Source: Trachythela sp. YZ-2020
Lineage: Eukaryota > Cnidaria > Anthozoa > Malacalcyonacea > Clavulariidae
Assembly (NCBI GenBank): GCA_016169945.1
Contig: JADLSH010000217.1
Span: forward strand, 2,418,001 to 2,482,000
Direction of reading: 5' to 3'
DNA: 64,000 bases
Numbering within the stretch: the stretch's first letter is position 1; the number at the start of each line of letters is the position of its first letter. This document shows positions 31,965-43,869 of this stretch, piece after piece. Both the position numbers and the translations under genes were made by a program. The notes under the pieces are model-generated. The model searched no databases and had not been told where the DNA came from. It saw only the letters and a program-made list of their open reading frames with translations.

Positions 31965-34625
31965 TCACTTTTCATATAACCTTGTCCTGGTGGCCATACT
32001 TTTTCCAGCCTTCTTTGCCACTGGCACATTTCGTCGCACATTTTCAGCAAACCTGTGTGCACGTTTGGCTTGGCCAGCTTGCTTCTCAAATGGGTTGTTT
32101 CTCACCATCTGACCTTTACTTTGTCTGCTTTTTGATCCAGTTACTTTCTTTCTCCGTTTAACTGCTTCAGGTTGCACATGAATCTTCCCACGTTTTCGGT
32201 TTTTGCAACTGATGTTGCTGTAACACGAGTGCTACATACATCTTTCACACCAAAAGAATGAAGACATGTTGCAAGCTTAAACCTCTGCATATTTTTCACT
32301 CTCTCAGTTAACTTCAAGACACCTTTCAAAAGGTTTTGGTCTGCCCCATCCATCTTCTTCTTCAAAATACCTAGGGTTTCAGTCAAGGCTTCACAGCATT
32401 CTTCAACTGAAATCATGTCCTGGGGAAGGTCTCTTGTAGGTAGAGCTACAAAATAGAATGGCGATAAGCAATATACGTTACAAATGAGACTTCTATTAAA
32501 TTGTTAAGTTAATAATGATGGATTGGACTTGTCAACCTCAAGGAAAAGTACCCAGTAACCATGGCTGGAATTTGATGTAAGTGCTGGGCGAGGTGGAAAA
32601 AATTGGGGGGGGGGGAGGGATTAGTGGCCCGGGTTTGATGAAAGTTGGCAGTAATGCTTCTGTTATTATTTAACCCATTAACTGGCAGTACTCTACACTG
32701 TCGAGTAAAATCGTCTTGCATTAAACAGGGTAAAATACTAAAGTAGGGCGCATTGCCAGCTAATGGTTAAAATATTCAATTTTGACTTTGATCCACAAGT
32801 TCAGTTTTTACAAGGGAGTTGCAAAATTTCTCAGGGGAGGTGGAAAACAATCCCAGAGGAGGTGTGCAACTCCCCACAAAATCCTGCAATTCCAGTAACC
32901 TGCCATTACAAACGCACAAAGTTACAGTAGCAATGTACAGTAGTTGTCCTGTTCTCCGTACAAATGTGTCTCGTACAGGGCCAACAATTTAAAGAATTGA
33001 CAATTATTGAAATTTCTCCTGGCTACCCACCCTGGCATTTGTAATTCACTGTTAGCCGGAGGGTGAATTGGCATAAGAATCGGATTTGCATAGAGAAACC
33101 ACATTTCCATGTGGCAGCCACAGATTTATATGGAGAAGAGGTGACTTATAGTTACAATTAGATTCCCTGCAATTGTACAGGAAGTTGGACAAAAGTCAAA
33201 AGCATTATACTTTACCTGTTCCGGTAATATGTCTCTCCTCTACAGAATCTGCAACACTTGATGACTGCTCTATAGGATCAGGGAGGGTCATGATTTGATC
33301 ATGCAGACCTTCATAGTATTGCAATGGCAATGACATCCCAATGGCAATTTGAGCATATAACTGCCTCTGTTCTTTACTGGCAGAAAATTTACTGCATTTG
33401 CCAACTTATGTGCCCACAGAATAAACTGATGATTACAAGGGGAACCATTCATACCAATCTTGCACTGGCAAATACCGGTGTTCATATCTACGAGATAGTG
33501 TATTCCGTTGGTAGAAATACTCGGTACAAGGAATATATTGTCATCGACTCTAACGGTCTTCTCCACTGCCAAATTCTGTTCTTCACAATTTGGGATTTGG
33601 AATCCAATTCCACCAGCAGAGTTTTTGTCTTTTCCTTGACCTTTAAAGCGCCTGCTGTAAATTCCATCATACTTGCCTAGACAGAGTGTGAATGTTGTTA
33701 ATGATATATTGCAAACACCCTTAACAACAATTTTTATTGATTACAAGATATAAACCACATTCACCTATATCGGGGGGGGGTCTTGGATGCGAGGTTGCAG
33801 TGTACATGTAGGTAGTGACAAAAAATATGTATAGATTCCTGAAAATACAACAAGAATTTAAATATTTTGAATGAATTCATTTTCTCTGGAAGCTACAAGC
33901 CTTCCCTCTTCTGTAGAATTTCTTGTTATTTTTTCAAGCAAGCAAAGTTAATTTGTACCATCACTGTTAGTCCGTCTCATACTGTGCAGTCACTTACCTG
34001 ATGATATCGACAGCAGTTTGTCACAGTAATGCTGGTCTAGCTCAGTTGTAAACTTGGCCACAAGACCAATTAAGAACCTCATCCTTAATAACCAAAAATT
34101 GAGCTCCGTATAGGTTGTTAGTGTTGTTGCCTCTTATTGGCAAGTTATCTCCGTAACAAAGTGCCCATGCCTCACAATCCTCATATACATCTGTTACATA
34201 ATTCTTAAAATTGGTGCACTTAGATGCCAAATCACTTGATTTAAGGTCATCGAAGAGATTCTGGAGGTCGTCTTCACTTTCAGCATAAAGGAGCTGTTTG
34301 TCGTGCAACCAACGCCAGACTGGTCGAAGGACATGAAATATGCACAACACAGGCACAGAATTAGGCCAGACTTCTTTCAATGCTTCACGCTTGTCTGTCA
34401 TGAAAACTCTTGGCCCATCTGCACCATAGAATGCTGAATCATTTAAGCAAGATTTCAGCAACTCCAAGGCATCTTTAAGTGTCTCCTCCTTCTCATCACT
34501 GGTTATAAAGATTACTAAAGGCAGAGCACCACACCATAACAATACACGAAGATTGTATTCTTCCATGTTGGACGATGAATCTAAGAATGCCAAATCTTTG
34601 CATTGTGGCACCTATATTGTGGAAA
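31965..34625 (-). pseudogene. Mutator-like (MULE) transposase, multi-exon, decayed
   Basis: At least three exons are visible. Exon A starts after an ATATAG acceptor near 34610 and ends at TCATCAG/GTAAGTG near 34000. It holds the MULE domain: LPLVIFITSDEKEETLKDAL, GPRVFMTD with a catalytic-type Asp, and VLCIFHVLRPVWRWL. Exon B (about 33680-33220) carries a SWIM finger C-x-C-(n)-C-x-H (ICQCKIGMNGSPCNH) and ends CAG/GTAAAG. Exon C starts after TTTTGTAG near 32450, in matching phase, and encodes a basic tail (KRRKKVTGSKSRQSKG). Single-base frameshifts near 33385 and 32205 break it. It would cut and join transposon ends in the nucleus. The N-terminal exons are missing, perhaps removed by the LINE at 34974. 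Confidence 0.85.
32425..33210. other. Intron of the MULE gene; no separate feature
   Basis: Lies between exons B and C. It contains a poly-G run near 32604 and an imperfect hairpin around GGGAGTTGCA/TGCAACTCCC at 32814-32875. Confidence 0.5.
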
Positions 34626-35383
34626 TTCTATATTTGTCAGCTATTGCTATTAATAACTAACTTCATTGCACTACTGGCAACTTCTGTGTTTAATGGAAGA
34701 AAATCTAACTTGTCTAATGCGAAAATATTTTTATATTTAAAATCCACTCAAACTTTGCTTGTTATATGTGTCTTTTTGTCAAATTAAAATTCAGGTTGTT
34801 GCTATGCTACAGAATTTTGGTAACCATTGCAGGAGTGTTAATTGTAAACAAAGACTTTGGGTAATTCCGCTTCCAGTTTAAGAAAAAGATTAAGACTTCA
34901 AAATGAATCTAATAAAGTGGAAATGGAACACTTTGTTGTGCAATTTAGGTCTGAAATCAAACTTATGATCATAATGGTAATGGTAATGGTTTATTGACAC
35001 ATTTAGTAGCAGTTACGCTAATTTACAACGTACGTGTTTACAATACAAATGTAAAAACTTACTAATCTATATCTATTTTATCTATTTACATCGTCCATTA
35101 AATATATGAAAACTTACTAATCTATACCCATTCTATCTATTTACATCGTGCATTAAAAATTTAAATAAAAAAGGTCATTCTAATCAACTAATTTAGAATT
35201 ATACAAGTCTATAGAATAAACCAATGTACTATGTTTAAAACGTTCAGTTTTACAAGAGAAATTATATATCCTTTGAGTATTAGCTCTTGTTTTCTTTTGT
35301 CTAACATATTCTAGTTTCATTGGTAATAAGCAATGAAGTTTATGATTTGGCTCTAGCATTTTCTTAATCAGTATCTTTCGAAT

Positions 35384-35953
35384 TTAATGGGGTATCAGAC
35401 TCTGGGTACTTAGAATAAAATCTTGTTTACTCTTCCCGACAATATTTTTTATATTTTTCCACCACTGCTTCGAATTAGAACATCGGGCAGGTTTGATTTT
35501 TTCACTGTAATACTTCTGCTTCTCTTTCCGAATTTCTAAGATAATTTTATTACGAAGCGACCTGTATTCATCCATTCTCCCACGTTGATACATTTTATTT
35601 CTGTTAGATATCATTTGTTTTATCCTCCCAGTCATAAAAGGTTTATCATCTTTATGGACCTTGACAGTTTTTGTTGGAAAACAGTTATCAAGCATTGCAT
35701 TAGTAATCGATAAAAAGGCGTCCACTTTGGTGTTAATACACGGACCATCATAAACCCCTGACCATGTCTCCAGTCCGATACATTCTTCAAACAAGCGCAA
35801 CCTTGTTTCTTTGATGGGACTCACTGTGATCTTTCTTGTCTTATTTTTATCTTGGGCTTGTTCTTTAGATTTCCATATAATAACGCAGTGGTCTGAACAG
35901 CCAATCGGTGCCAGAAATATTGGTTTCTCATAATAAGAATGGGCATTCGTCAA
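35384..35953 (-). pseudogene. LINE endonuclease C-terminus and RT linker
   Basis: This begins within the endonuclease end (APIGCSDHCVIIW, catalytic-His motif), then the Lys-rich linker (DDKPFMTGRIKQMISNRNKMY, RKEKQKYYSEKIK, KQWWKNIKNIVGK) that normally leads into RT motif 0. Instead a stop follows within about 15 codons and the sequence passes to the element's far C-terminus. It is collinear with the same region of the LINE at 1-2304 (PWMTPALKKLI and RKWWDCVNQMSGK). Frameshifts separate it from the endonuclease N-terminal parts at 35962-36267 and 36398-36649. Confidence 0.85.
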
Positions 35954-35961
35954 GATTAAGT

Positions 35962-36649
35962 CTAGAATTGCTGACCTCTAGTTGGTGATTTGATTACTTG
36001 TTTTAACTTACAGTGATTTATAAGAACTCTTTCCTGGAACCCATTACTTTTTGGATTAAAATCGCCAGTAATAGTAATTGATGTATTTGGACTCTCGCTA
36101 ATAAGAGCATCGTAACAGTAGCAAAAATATTCATAAAACCTTTCAACTGCTTCGGTATTTATCGACGGTGGCAAGTATACACACGCAAGTGCTAGTTTTG
36201 AGATTTTTCTTGGAAGCCATTTCGGTCGTAGGGTAATCCACAGACATTCGTAGTCCGAACTGTTCAAATCTGAACGAAACTGTTCAAATCTGAACGAATT
36301 TTAAACGGAAGTGATTCTCTTATGTATATGGCTACGCCACACCTCTTCGAGTTGGCCTATCTTTCCTAATTACGGTGAAATTGGGAAGATGTATGGCTTA
36401 ATCGGGAATAGCATCCGTCAACCAAGTTTCTGTCACCATGATTACGTCCGCATTTTGTTGATTAATAATAATCGTCATTTCGTCTATTTTATTGAGAAGT
36501 GATCTAGCATTAAAAAGTAATATGTTTGGCAACACCCGTTTTACTACATTTTTATTGCCTGATGTGGAGATTTTGATCAAATTATTAGCCTTAACAAATC
36601 TCGTATTTATAATAGGCATTTGGCATTTAGTTACTGGAATTTTCAACAA
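35962..36649 (-). pseudogene. LINE APE endonuclease, N-terminal and middle parts
   Basis: Two frames carry LFNARSLLNKIDEM and VTETWLTDAIPD (metal-binding Glu) at 36520-36400, and ACVYLPPS...ITGDFNPKSNGF (catalytic Asp/Asn block) near 36050-36200. A short tandem duplication, CTGTTCAAATCTGAACGA twice at 36260-36296, and two frame changes break the gene. Confidence 0.8.
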
Positions 36650-36739
36650 ATTACTTTTGTTCTGTTTGTTCTTCCTTGATCAGAATATTCGTGAAGTAAT
36701 TCTAACAGGAATTTGCGCCATTAAACGTACGTGGAATAA

Positions 36740-37465
36740 CTTCCCCCATGGGTTATCTTAATTCTACGCTCAGTGGTTTCACTGTCATCTTTCTTTTTTG
36801 GTTGCCATAGTGTACACTTTACAAAATCTGGCCAAAAATTATCCTCTTGTATTAATGAGCTTACAGCAGATGGAATATGAACTTTTGCCGAACATGTTCC
36901 TTTACGTCGACTAGGGAAAACAGAGATGTAGGTAGGGGTTATATTTCGTTCAATTAAATAAGACTGAATTTGATTTTCCTTTACATTCTCATTAATTCCG
37001 GATAAGAAAAGTTTCTTATCTTGTTACGCTTTCTCTCCACCCCAACAAAACCGTCTGTAACATTATCTGGTGACTTTCTACACCCGTCTAGTTGAGAGGC
37101 AGCGACGTTTGAATCTTTACAGATGTTAGACTTTTCTCCAAATTTGTTTGTTTGGTATGAGATGATACCACCTGAGAATAGGATCTTTGAGATTTCTCGC
37201 CACCAGGTTGACTTAAATGAAATGCAATCTCGTTTTCTTCAATTTCCTGATGAATACATTCTGCATTCTTACTTGGCGTTGATCTATTATCCTGCATGGC
37301 AATTAGCTGTGACAAACTGTCCCCAGGGTTTTCTTTAGTTGAATCAATTGATTGTTCTAGCACAATGGTATGATTATCATCGGCTCCATTCATATTCATG
37401 TCCACTGTTGACTTCACTGAGATAGATTCGTCGGAATTGACTTTGACTACAAGGATGCGTGACAT
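36740..37465 (-). pseudogene. LINE ORF1 remnant
   Basis: A 126-codon frame from 37465 (MSRILVVKVNSDESISV...) is low in complexity and not itself diagnostic. A downstream frame near 36940-36760 reads VFPSRRKGTCSAKVHIPS then DNFWPDFVKCTLW, a block I associate with the C-terminus of ORF1-type proteins in invertebrate CR1-like LINEs. Frame breaks lie around 37030-37090. It would bind element RNA. Confidence 0.6.
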
Positions 37466-37480
37466 TACAATTATTTATCT

Positions 37481-38829
37481 ACGTAATATGACCGTATAGC
37501 TATAAGTAATATTTCAACGCACGTTAAAATAAATACCAATCTGGGCGCCTATTTGTCTATTTCTGTACTTTTTTTACGGCTGTAAATTAAACTGACATGC
37601 AGTTAGGGAATTTTGTGTCTGCACTTGGAAATTTAGTGCAAGTAAAAACCCTACGGGCCGTACAGCACGCCACTCTATCCGCGTTTTCAGTTGACCTCTA
37701 TACGCCGGCTAGAATGGCATAGCATACTGTATGTAAACCTTTTTACATTAGATATCAAATTATGCCGTTTTTAGGATGTGCCATATTTATATTTATAAAC
37801 AATAAGTTGATTTTACAACTTCCATTTGAAGATAGAAATGTAATTTTAACTTAGTGTCAGACAAAGTGTCAGTGAGTATTTAAGAAATAGAAAACATTTT
37901 CCGTGTTTCCATCGAGTTATAGAAACACGCGTGGAAGTTTGGGCGAAACGAGAAATTGATCAGTGGGAATACGAGCCCGAAGGGCGAGTATTTCCACGCA
38001 ATTTCGACCGTGATAATCGCGTTATATTCACCTAAATGGCAACCAATCAGCGTGGAGAATTTTCAACAATCACCTAGTATGTAATTATGCTAATTGTTTT
38101 TAAGGACTGTTACCTCTTGACAGAGCATGCCTTATTAAAAGTGCAGTATAGCTCTCTTACAGTCTTATTAAATATTTTACGCTACTACGCTAGGGCTATT
38201 TCTGATTTACTACTTCATGTAAGAACGGTGATAAAATATCATGTAAAGACAAAGTGCGTATGTAAAATAATGCGTATATTTACAGCATAGTGTTAAAACA
38301 GTAACTCATATATTGATGTAGGAGTTCGAACAAAGTTATTAAAATAGTATAGCTTTCTTATTAACGAATATTTTCGCCGTTACGCTGTTTCTCATTACGC
38401 CATTACTCGTTACGCATTACGCTGATTACCAACACCCTGCAATAGGCATACGGCCAGCGGCTCATACAAACTTGTCGTTGAACTCGTCACCCTCAAAACA
38501 CTGCAGGAACGACAAAATTTCTTGAATGGTCTTGTCAGATTCTCACTAGCACAAAAAGAGGGTCTGGATGGGGGGGGGCTTCAGTCACATTAAGCATAAA
38601 ATATTTTGGCTCTATAACACCTAATCTCAAGTTTTTTCTAACATTGAACAATAAACAGTAAAATATTTGTTCGTTTAAACAGTAAATCGCATTCAGACCC
38701 AATTCTCAAACTATACCTAAAACGAACAAGCTCATAAATACCTGAGATAAATGAAAAACTTCATAGGAATAGCTCGTAATGATATGCATGCGTCTAAATC
38801 CTCGCAAATATTGTCATATCCTTCTCACG
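37481..38829. other. No gene seen
   Basis: AT-rich sequence. 37900-38040 has several short inverted words (GAAACACG, TATTTCCACG) and may be a degraded MITE. A G run lies near 38570. Confidence 0.45.
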
Positions 38830-39144
38830 ACTACAGGATATTCCTTCTGCTCTGAGTATTAGTGGTCTGCCACTGGACCGTGTGGAGCATCATAAGGTTC
38901 TTGGTCTTACCCTTCAATCTAATTTAAAATGGAACATTTTCATTGAAAGTATCATATCTAAAGCCTCGAAGCGACTTCATATACTTCGTGTTCTGAAACG
39001 GAATGATGACGATGCTCTGTCCTAGTCTGGTTGTTCATTATTAAGTGAACGACGTTACACACTAAGTAAAACACCCTTTAGCAAGATATGCCAACCCGCG
39101 TCACGCTTGAACTACCTCTGTCCTTGTCTGGTTGTTCATTAGTA

Positions 39145-39904
39145 GGGAGTTTAAGCTTCACGTTTGAGGGCAACGGCAAACGGCAGAGTCAAATTTTCTT
39201 GGCAGAATTTTCGCTTAACTTCTTCGCTCCTTATTTTCTTTCTTATCTCAAAAGAATCATCATATACCGTAAACCTCAGATTATAAGCCCTGGGCTTATA
39301 TAAGTTCGTAAGCGGTTTTTGATGGGCTTATATACAGGGGGGGGGGCTCATACATGGACGACATTTTGGGTTAGTGGTAACCAAGTATTTATTGTTAATT
39401 ATAAACACGAAAATAAACAAAAATTAATAACGCGAGTTCAGATGGGTCTTCGGAGGGGGAATAGAACTTCCTACTTCCTTTACGGGCCAAAGCTACACAA
39501 AAGATTCGTCTGTGACGCCTTGAAACACCATCAGGACGAACATTCAAGCGTTTTGTAAAATTAATACTTTATAACATTTAAATACACACTGCTATAAAAA
39601 GTTTTTGTTCAGTTACCGCTATGTGGAATTTTTTGGGTGCAATAGTTTTATATACCGGTATAGTGGGCTTATATTCGGGGGGCCTTATATTCGGGGGGGC
39701 TTATATTTGGAATGGTGTGAACGTTAGTAATGTGATGGGCTTATAGACGGGGGAGCTTATATTCGGGGGGGGGCTATAATCGGAGGTTTACGGTATTACA
39801 GTTTTAAAATAGCATGTTCAATTTCTCTTTATTGCCTTATAACGTAAATTTTTTCTTCGCCTGGCGTTTGTCGTTTGACGTACGAACGCGAAGCTTAAAC
39901 TCTC
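39145..39904. mobile_element. Inverted-repeat DNA element (760 bp), 5-bp target duplication
   Basis: The ends GGGAGTTTAAGCTTCACGTT and GAGAGTTTAAGCTTCGCGTT (complement of right end) match over about 20 bp. TAGTA flanks both sides (39140-39144, 39905-39909). Another element fills most of the interior. Confidence 0.85.
39267..39793. mobile_element. TA-flanked MITE with GGGCTTATA subrepeats (527 bp)
   Basis: The inverted ends CCGTAAACCTCAGATTATAAG and CCGTAAACCTCCGATTATAG are flanked by TA. Internal GGGCTTATATTCGGGG-like units recur at least five times near both ends. TA flanks suggest a Tc1/mariner-type mover. Confidence 0.8.
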
Positions 39905-40369
39905 TAGTAAGTGCACGAACGACGTTACACATTAAGTAGAAAAACCTTTAGCAATATATGCCAACCCACGTCACGCTTGAACTACCTGTTGCCTGAAATG
40001 AGAGCGAATGCACACAACCATGTCCTACGCAATAGTCAAACGTCGACACTTCCGAGATGCAGAACCGAACGTTTTAAACGTAGCTTCTTCCCTGCTATGT
40101 GTTATGATGTATTTTAAAACTAATTTTAGACTGTAGTGCTATTTTAATAATTAATGTTTATATAAATTTATTTAAGTTCAGTTTTAACACTTTATTCTTA
40201 ATTTTATTGTAATATTATACTATGTAATAATATGTACTGTGTAAGAATATCGCAATTCATCGTTAATATAGTGCTCAAGATATTTTAAGAAAATGAATAT
40301 GAATATGAATATAACATCTTGTTAGTATATACTACCTATCTGCATCTATTTTAATCTATATATATATAT

Positions 40370-40510
40370 GTTATTTACCGGATGGGAGGTCCGTACTGGA
40401 AAAATATTTTCCCGAGGTCTCAGAAGCGGCCCGAGACCGAAGGTCGAGGGACGCTTCTGAGGCCGAGGGAAAATATTTTTCAGTACGGACCAACCTAAAC
40501 GGTAAATAAC
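40370..40510. mobile_element. Palindromic MITE (141 bp)
   Basis: Almost the whole element is an inverted repeat: GTTATTTACCG...GGTCCGTACTGGAAAAATATTTTCCC pairs with the end across a short loop. The target duplication is not clear because the flank is (TA)n. Confidence 0.75.
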
Positions 40511-41711
40511 GTTTTTATTTTTTTCCTTCATGGAAAATTGAAAATTTATAAAAAATTCCAGTATTGTTTGAGATCAGTGGCACAGAATACTATACAGAAA
40601 GTCATCTTTATATTGTTTTTGCTAAATATGAAAGCCGGCAGTCAAACATCTTGAAGGAATATATCTTTTTACATTATATTTTACTCAAGATTATGGCAAC
40701 TGTGATATTTTTCCACTTTTTGGCTGTTCAAGTGTTTTCTTGTTGCTGTTCAAGTGTTCAAACCGCCTTGTTAACCCGGTACTACAATCATGGAAATTAA
40801 TTCGTAGACAATATAGTAATTTCTCAAATTTACCCCCTCCCGCTCCATACAATGTTGGTGTGTCCATGAAATCAAACCCATAGGTTTATACTATCATCAA
40901 CATTGTGTTTGGGGGGGAAGGGGGGATATTTCCGATTATTCTAGCATTGAATATTTAAATTTCAACAACAGGTGTCGAACAATGCTAAAAATTTATGGTT
41001 TTCATAAAAAGTCTACGTATATTATTTCCACAATTGTAGTCTAGGTAGTGATACGAAGTTTCGTATGTTTTACGCAATAATTATTCCAACAATGATTCCA
41101 CCCACTGAAATATGATTTGGTGAGTTTTAACAATTTTTTTTTTGCTGTTCCGGTGTTCCGTGTTCCTGTGTTTCGTGTTCCCGTGTTCCTGGTTTTACTA
41201 ATAGCCACGGCAAGCAGAATATATAAGTAAAATCAACAGTGTCGTATCACGCCGGGGCTTGTGCTTACTAAATTGAAATACTATTTTTAAATATAAAGCA
41301 GAAAACCGTTTTCAAAAGACAAAAAAAGTATTATTTGAACAATAAATGAACTGATTTAGTTTAGTGTAATTGCCTGAGTTTGGCTTAATAATGCTAGTTT
41401 CATTGCACTGAAAAAACAAACTTACATATATACTTCACTTCGCCATTGTGTACAATTATACTAATGGTTTCTGGCACAACAGACATTTATCTTCTCGTCT
41501 TTTTGGAATGGATTCTTGTTCATTTAGCTTCGAAGATCGATAAAAATGTTTTCGTTTAGTTTTTCAGCCATGCATTTTGTCGTTAAAAGTGTAAAAAAGA
41601 AACTAGCCTTCTGCCGGTTGAAGACGTAAACAATGGGTTTCTGTCGCTCCACTCGCTCATTAAAATTCAGCGGGCTATAATATATTTTAGCCCGCTGTTT
41701 TGTTCATTTTA
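40511..41711. other. No gene seen
   Basis: AT-rich sequence. A short GTGTTCC-type simple repeat lies at 41150-41192. Confidence 0.5.
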
Positions 41712-42195
41712 GGGCCTGTTCGAATTCATATATATGATCCTGCCTACCGAGACGTCTCGCCTACCTATTATCTTGCCTCCCCTAGTAGTACTTTTACCAG
41801 AAAAATTTACATCGTGTTCGTATGAGAAAGCGGGCTGGCCCGCTTGGCGAGATCTTGCCTCTGTGAGCCGAGACCATAGGTAGGCGGGATGAAAAATATT
41901 CCATATGAACACGCCAGCCCGCCTACCGGGATGAAATCGAGAAACCAAATTTCCGATTTTGCCGCTTAATTTGACGATTTTCCCGTTTACAATCAAGCCT
42001 GAAATATGTTGCTAAACAATGCTTTTTATTGAAAAAAAATAAATTTGTGCTGCGTCCATGAAATGTACATGTTTTGGAGCGATAATTAATGTAGAACAAC
42101 ATTGTAATTCGGGATGACAAACTCCATATGAACACACGGAAATATTCGTTCCACTAGTCGAGACGTCTCGGCAAGCGGGATCATATGAACAAGCC
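41712..42195. mobile_element. MITE with GATCCYGCYTRCCGAGACG inverted ends
   Basis: The left end GGGCCTGTTCGAATTCATAT...CCGAGACGTCTCG pairs with the right end (complement GGCTTGTTCATATGATCCCG). Internal CATATGAACACGCCAGCCCGC words show a second, partial pair of ends, so two related copies may be fused. Confidence 0.65.
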
Positions 42196-42237
42196 ATTAG
42201 CCCGCAAAATACACCACAATGCCCGCTAAAATTATAA

Positions 42238-42720
42238 TAGTAGTAGTAGTAGTAGTAGTAGTAGTAAAACTTAATTTAAAAATCACACGCTAGCCTCGTC
42301 AACTTTAAAGCTGGTTTCCACGAGGGGCGTGTGAATAACATATCTAAGAACGTATACAATTATATACATTACATACACACCATGCAGGATAATGTAACCA
42401 CATTTACGATACGCTACGCAAAACACAAATATGTCTATAAGGCATGCAAATTTATAAAATTAAATTACAGGACAATTTAAAACGTGGTACACGTGGTAAT
42501 TGTCAATGTAATTGTCAATGTATCCGAATTGCGCACATCTGCAGCACGTAGAGAATTCCAAACGAACTTTAACTCCATCGTAAGAAAAACGTTTCTCTAA
42601 CTTTTCAGTCAGTTTTGGTTGAGGCAACTGCAACGAGGTAGAAGAGCCCCTGAGGTCGTTGCTTAGTTCGGATATTAACTCTTTCTGGACGTTCGCTTTT
42701 AAATTATGTTGTCGCAAGAG
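42238..42720 (-). mobile_element. 5'-truncated LINE, same family as nested LINE
   Basis: The 3' tail is (CTA)n on the minus strand (42238-42267). It is followed upstream by a 3' UTR matching 9135-9180 (AAGCTGGTTTCCACRANGGGCGTGT). The coding remnant 42717-42540 (LRGSSTSLQLPQPKLTEKLE, FSYDGVKVRLEFS) matches the C-terminus at 9282-9480. It is truncated at about 42725, against the copy of element A. Confidence 0.85.
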
Positions 42721-42754
42721 CTTTTTGAGTACGATTTCCTATACAAAATATTTA

Positions 42755-43192
42755 CCCCCTGGCAATGAAATTAACACCATTGGAATCCTTACAAAATAAG
42801 CTTTTAAACAGTGGGCTATTTTGCCGACTAAACATTACAGAATCAAAAATACTAAAAGTTTAATCCCAAACATACCTCCAGTCATACTCCAGTTCAACTC
42901 AAACAATCTTTAATATCTTCTTTATTCTTGCATTTGACCACAGACTTCTAATGGTTGAAATTTAGCTTTTTATCTGTGTATTTCTTCTGGAAAGTTTCGC
43001 TTCGATACTACGACTAGAAGTATTTATTTTGAATTTTTTATTTATTTATCGGCTATTTTCCAGCATGCACGCGCTTGCCGTAGTTTGACTATATATGGTT
43101 TGCCCACGCGCTTCAGTCCCGACAAAAATATCTCATATAGGGTATTGTACCCTGGGGAATTCATTTCGGCCACTTAAAAAACCATAGCAACA
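42755..43192. repeat. Inverted copy of element A interior, without its nested insertions
   Basis: Homologous to the complement of 27405-28250. It lacks both the TA-flanked MITE (27419-27679) and the AGCCTCGTACCC MITE (27785-27928). Confidence 0.85.
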
Positions 43193-43611
43193 GTCTTTAT
43201 TTGGATCTTATTGCTTATCTTCGTGTATATGCATTTCCAAATCTAATTGTTAACATGTGAGTACTAGTGACTAAACTACCCCAAAATAGGTAATTAAACA
43301 TTACTTATCGTGTTGAGATTAATCGGAGTCGGATTTTAGCAAATTTTTTAGCGAACTGTTCTGTCAAATTTCGGCGGATCGGCGGATTTAGATACCCCTA
43401 TCCACTACCCCTTAAAAATCCGTCATTTCATCTTAAAACAAAATCGCTTGCTCCTATGACGACAGTGAACCCAATTTCTTAAACATTGAGTTCACTATCC
43501 AATACATACAGTCGTTCTTTCGTTCGAATGCAAGGTAAAGACTCATACCGGCAGGCATCGTTATATAAGGCAAGTGGTCCATTAAACACCATCAGGCTCA
43601 ATCCCTTTTTT
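43193..43611. other. No gene seen
   Basis: AT-rich; nothing structured apart from the start of the minisatellite next to it. Confidence 0.5.
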
Positions 43612-43762
43612 GGTGGCGGATCGTGACGGATCAGTGGCGGATCAGTGGCGGATCAGTGGCGGATCAGTGGCGGATCAGTGGCGGATCGTGACGGATCAGT
43701 GGTTGTTCAGTGGCGGATCAGTGGCGGATCAGTGGCGGATCAGTGGCGGATTTGTGGCGGAT
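43612..43762. repeat. 11-bp minisatellite GTGGCGGATCA
   Basis: About thirteen units, most perfect, some changed to GTGACGGATC or GTGGTTGTTCA. As 11 is not a multiple of 3, three units give an 11-residue period in every frame, which creates a spurious open frame (43610-43867). Confidence 0.95.
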
Positions 43763-43869
43763 CAATATTCATACATTTTAGGCGGTAAAATTTTTGGCGT
43801 GCTAATTAACATTTCGTGGCGGTCATACATTTTTTTTGGCGGTAAATTAGTATTCACGTTAAATTAATC

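Larger units (their letters stand above)
34974..37480 (-). mobile_element. LINE with its reverse transcriptase deleted
   Basis: Read on the minus strand it has ORF1 (37465 to about 36740), an APE endonuclease (about 36640-35900), the linker to the RT (to 35384), then directly the C-terminal tail (KMLEPNHKLHCLLP and CKTERFKHS) and a 3' UTR ending in (ATTACC)n at 34974-34996. The RT palm, with its catalytic box, is absent. The 3' tail and both ORF regions are otherwise in correct order, so an internal deletion of roughly 1.2 kb is more likely than 5' truncation. It may have been moved by an intact relative. Confidence 0.85.
39015..39983. repeat. 101-bp tandem duplication split by an insertion
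   Basis: Unit 1 is 39015-39115. Unit 2 is 39116-39144 plus 39905-39983. Both run from CTCTGTCCTWGTCTGG to TTGAACTACCT. Unit 1 preserves the empty site for the insertion in unit 2. Confidence 0.85.
38826..40316 (+). mobile_element. LINE C-terminal fragment with 3' UTR, interrupted
   Basis: The first part (38826-39010) encodes RT thumb sequence ending ASKRLHILRVLKRN. The last coding part (39918-40115) encodes the C-terminus (RRYTLSRKTFSNICQPTSRLNYLLP and CRTERFKRSFFPAMCYD) and a stop. A 3' UTR follows and ends in (ATATGA)n near 40291-40316. Between the two lie a 101-bp local duplication and a 760-bp inverted-repeat insertion. It is 5' truncated and related to the LINE at 1-2304 (ASKRLYIIRVLQR). 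Confidence 0.85.

Noticed and set aside
43610..43867. 85-codon frame in the 11-bp minisatellite
   Set aside because: The frame is open only because the 11-bp unit lacks stops in its 33-bp cycle; no other coding sign.
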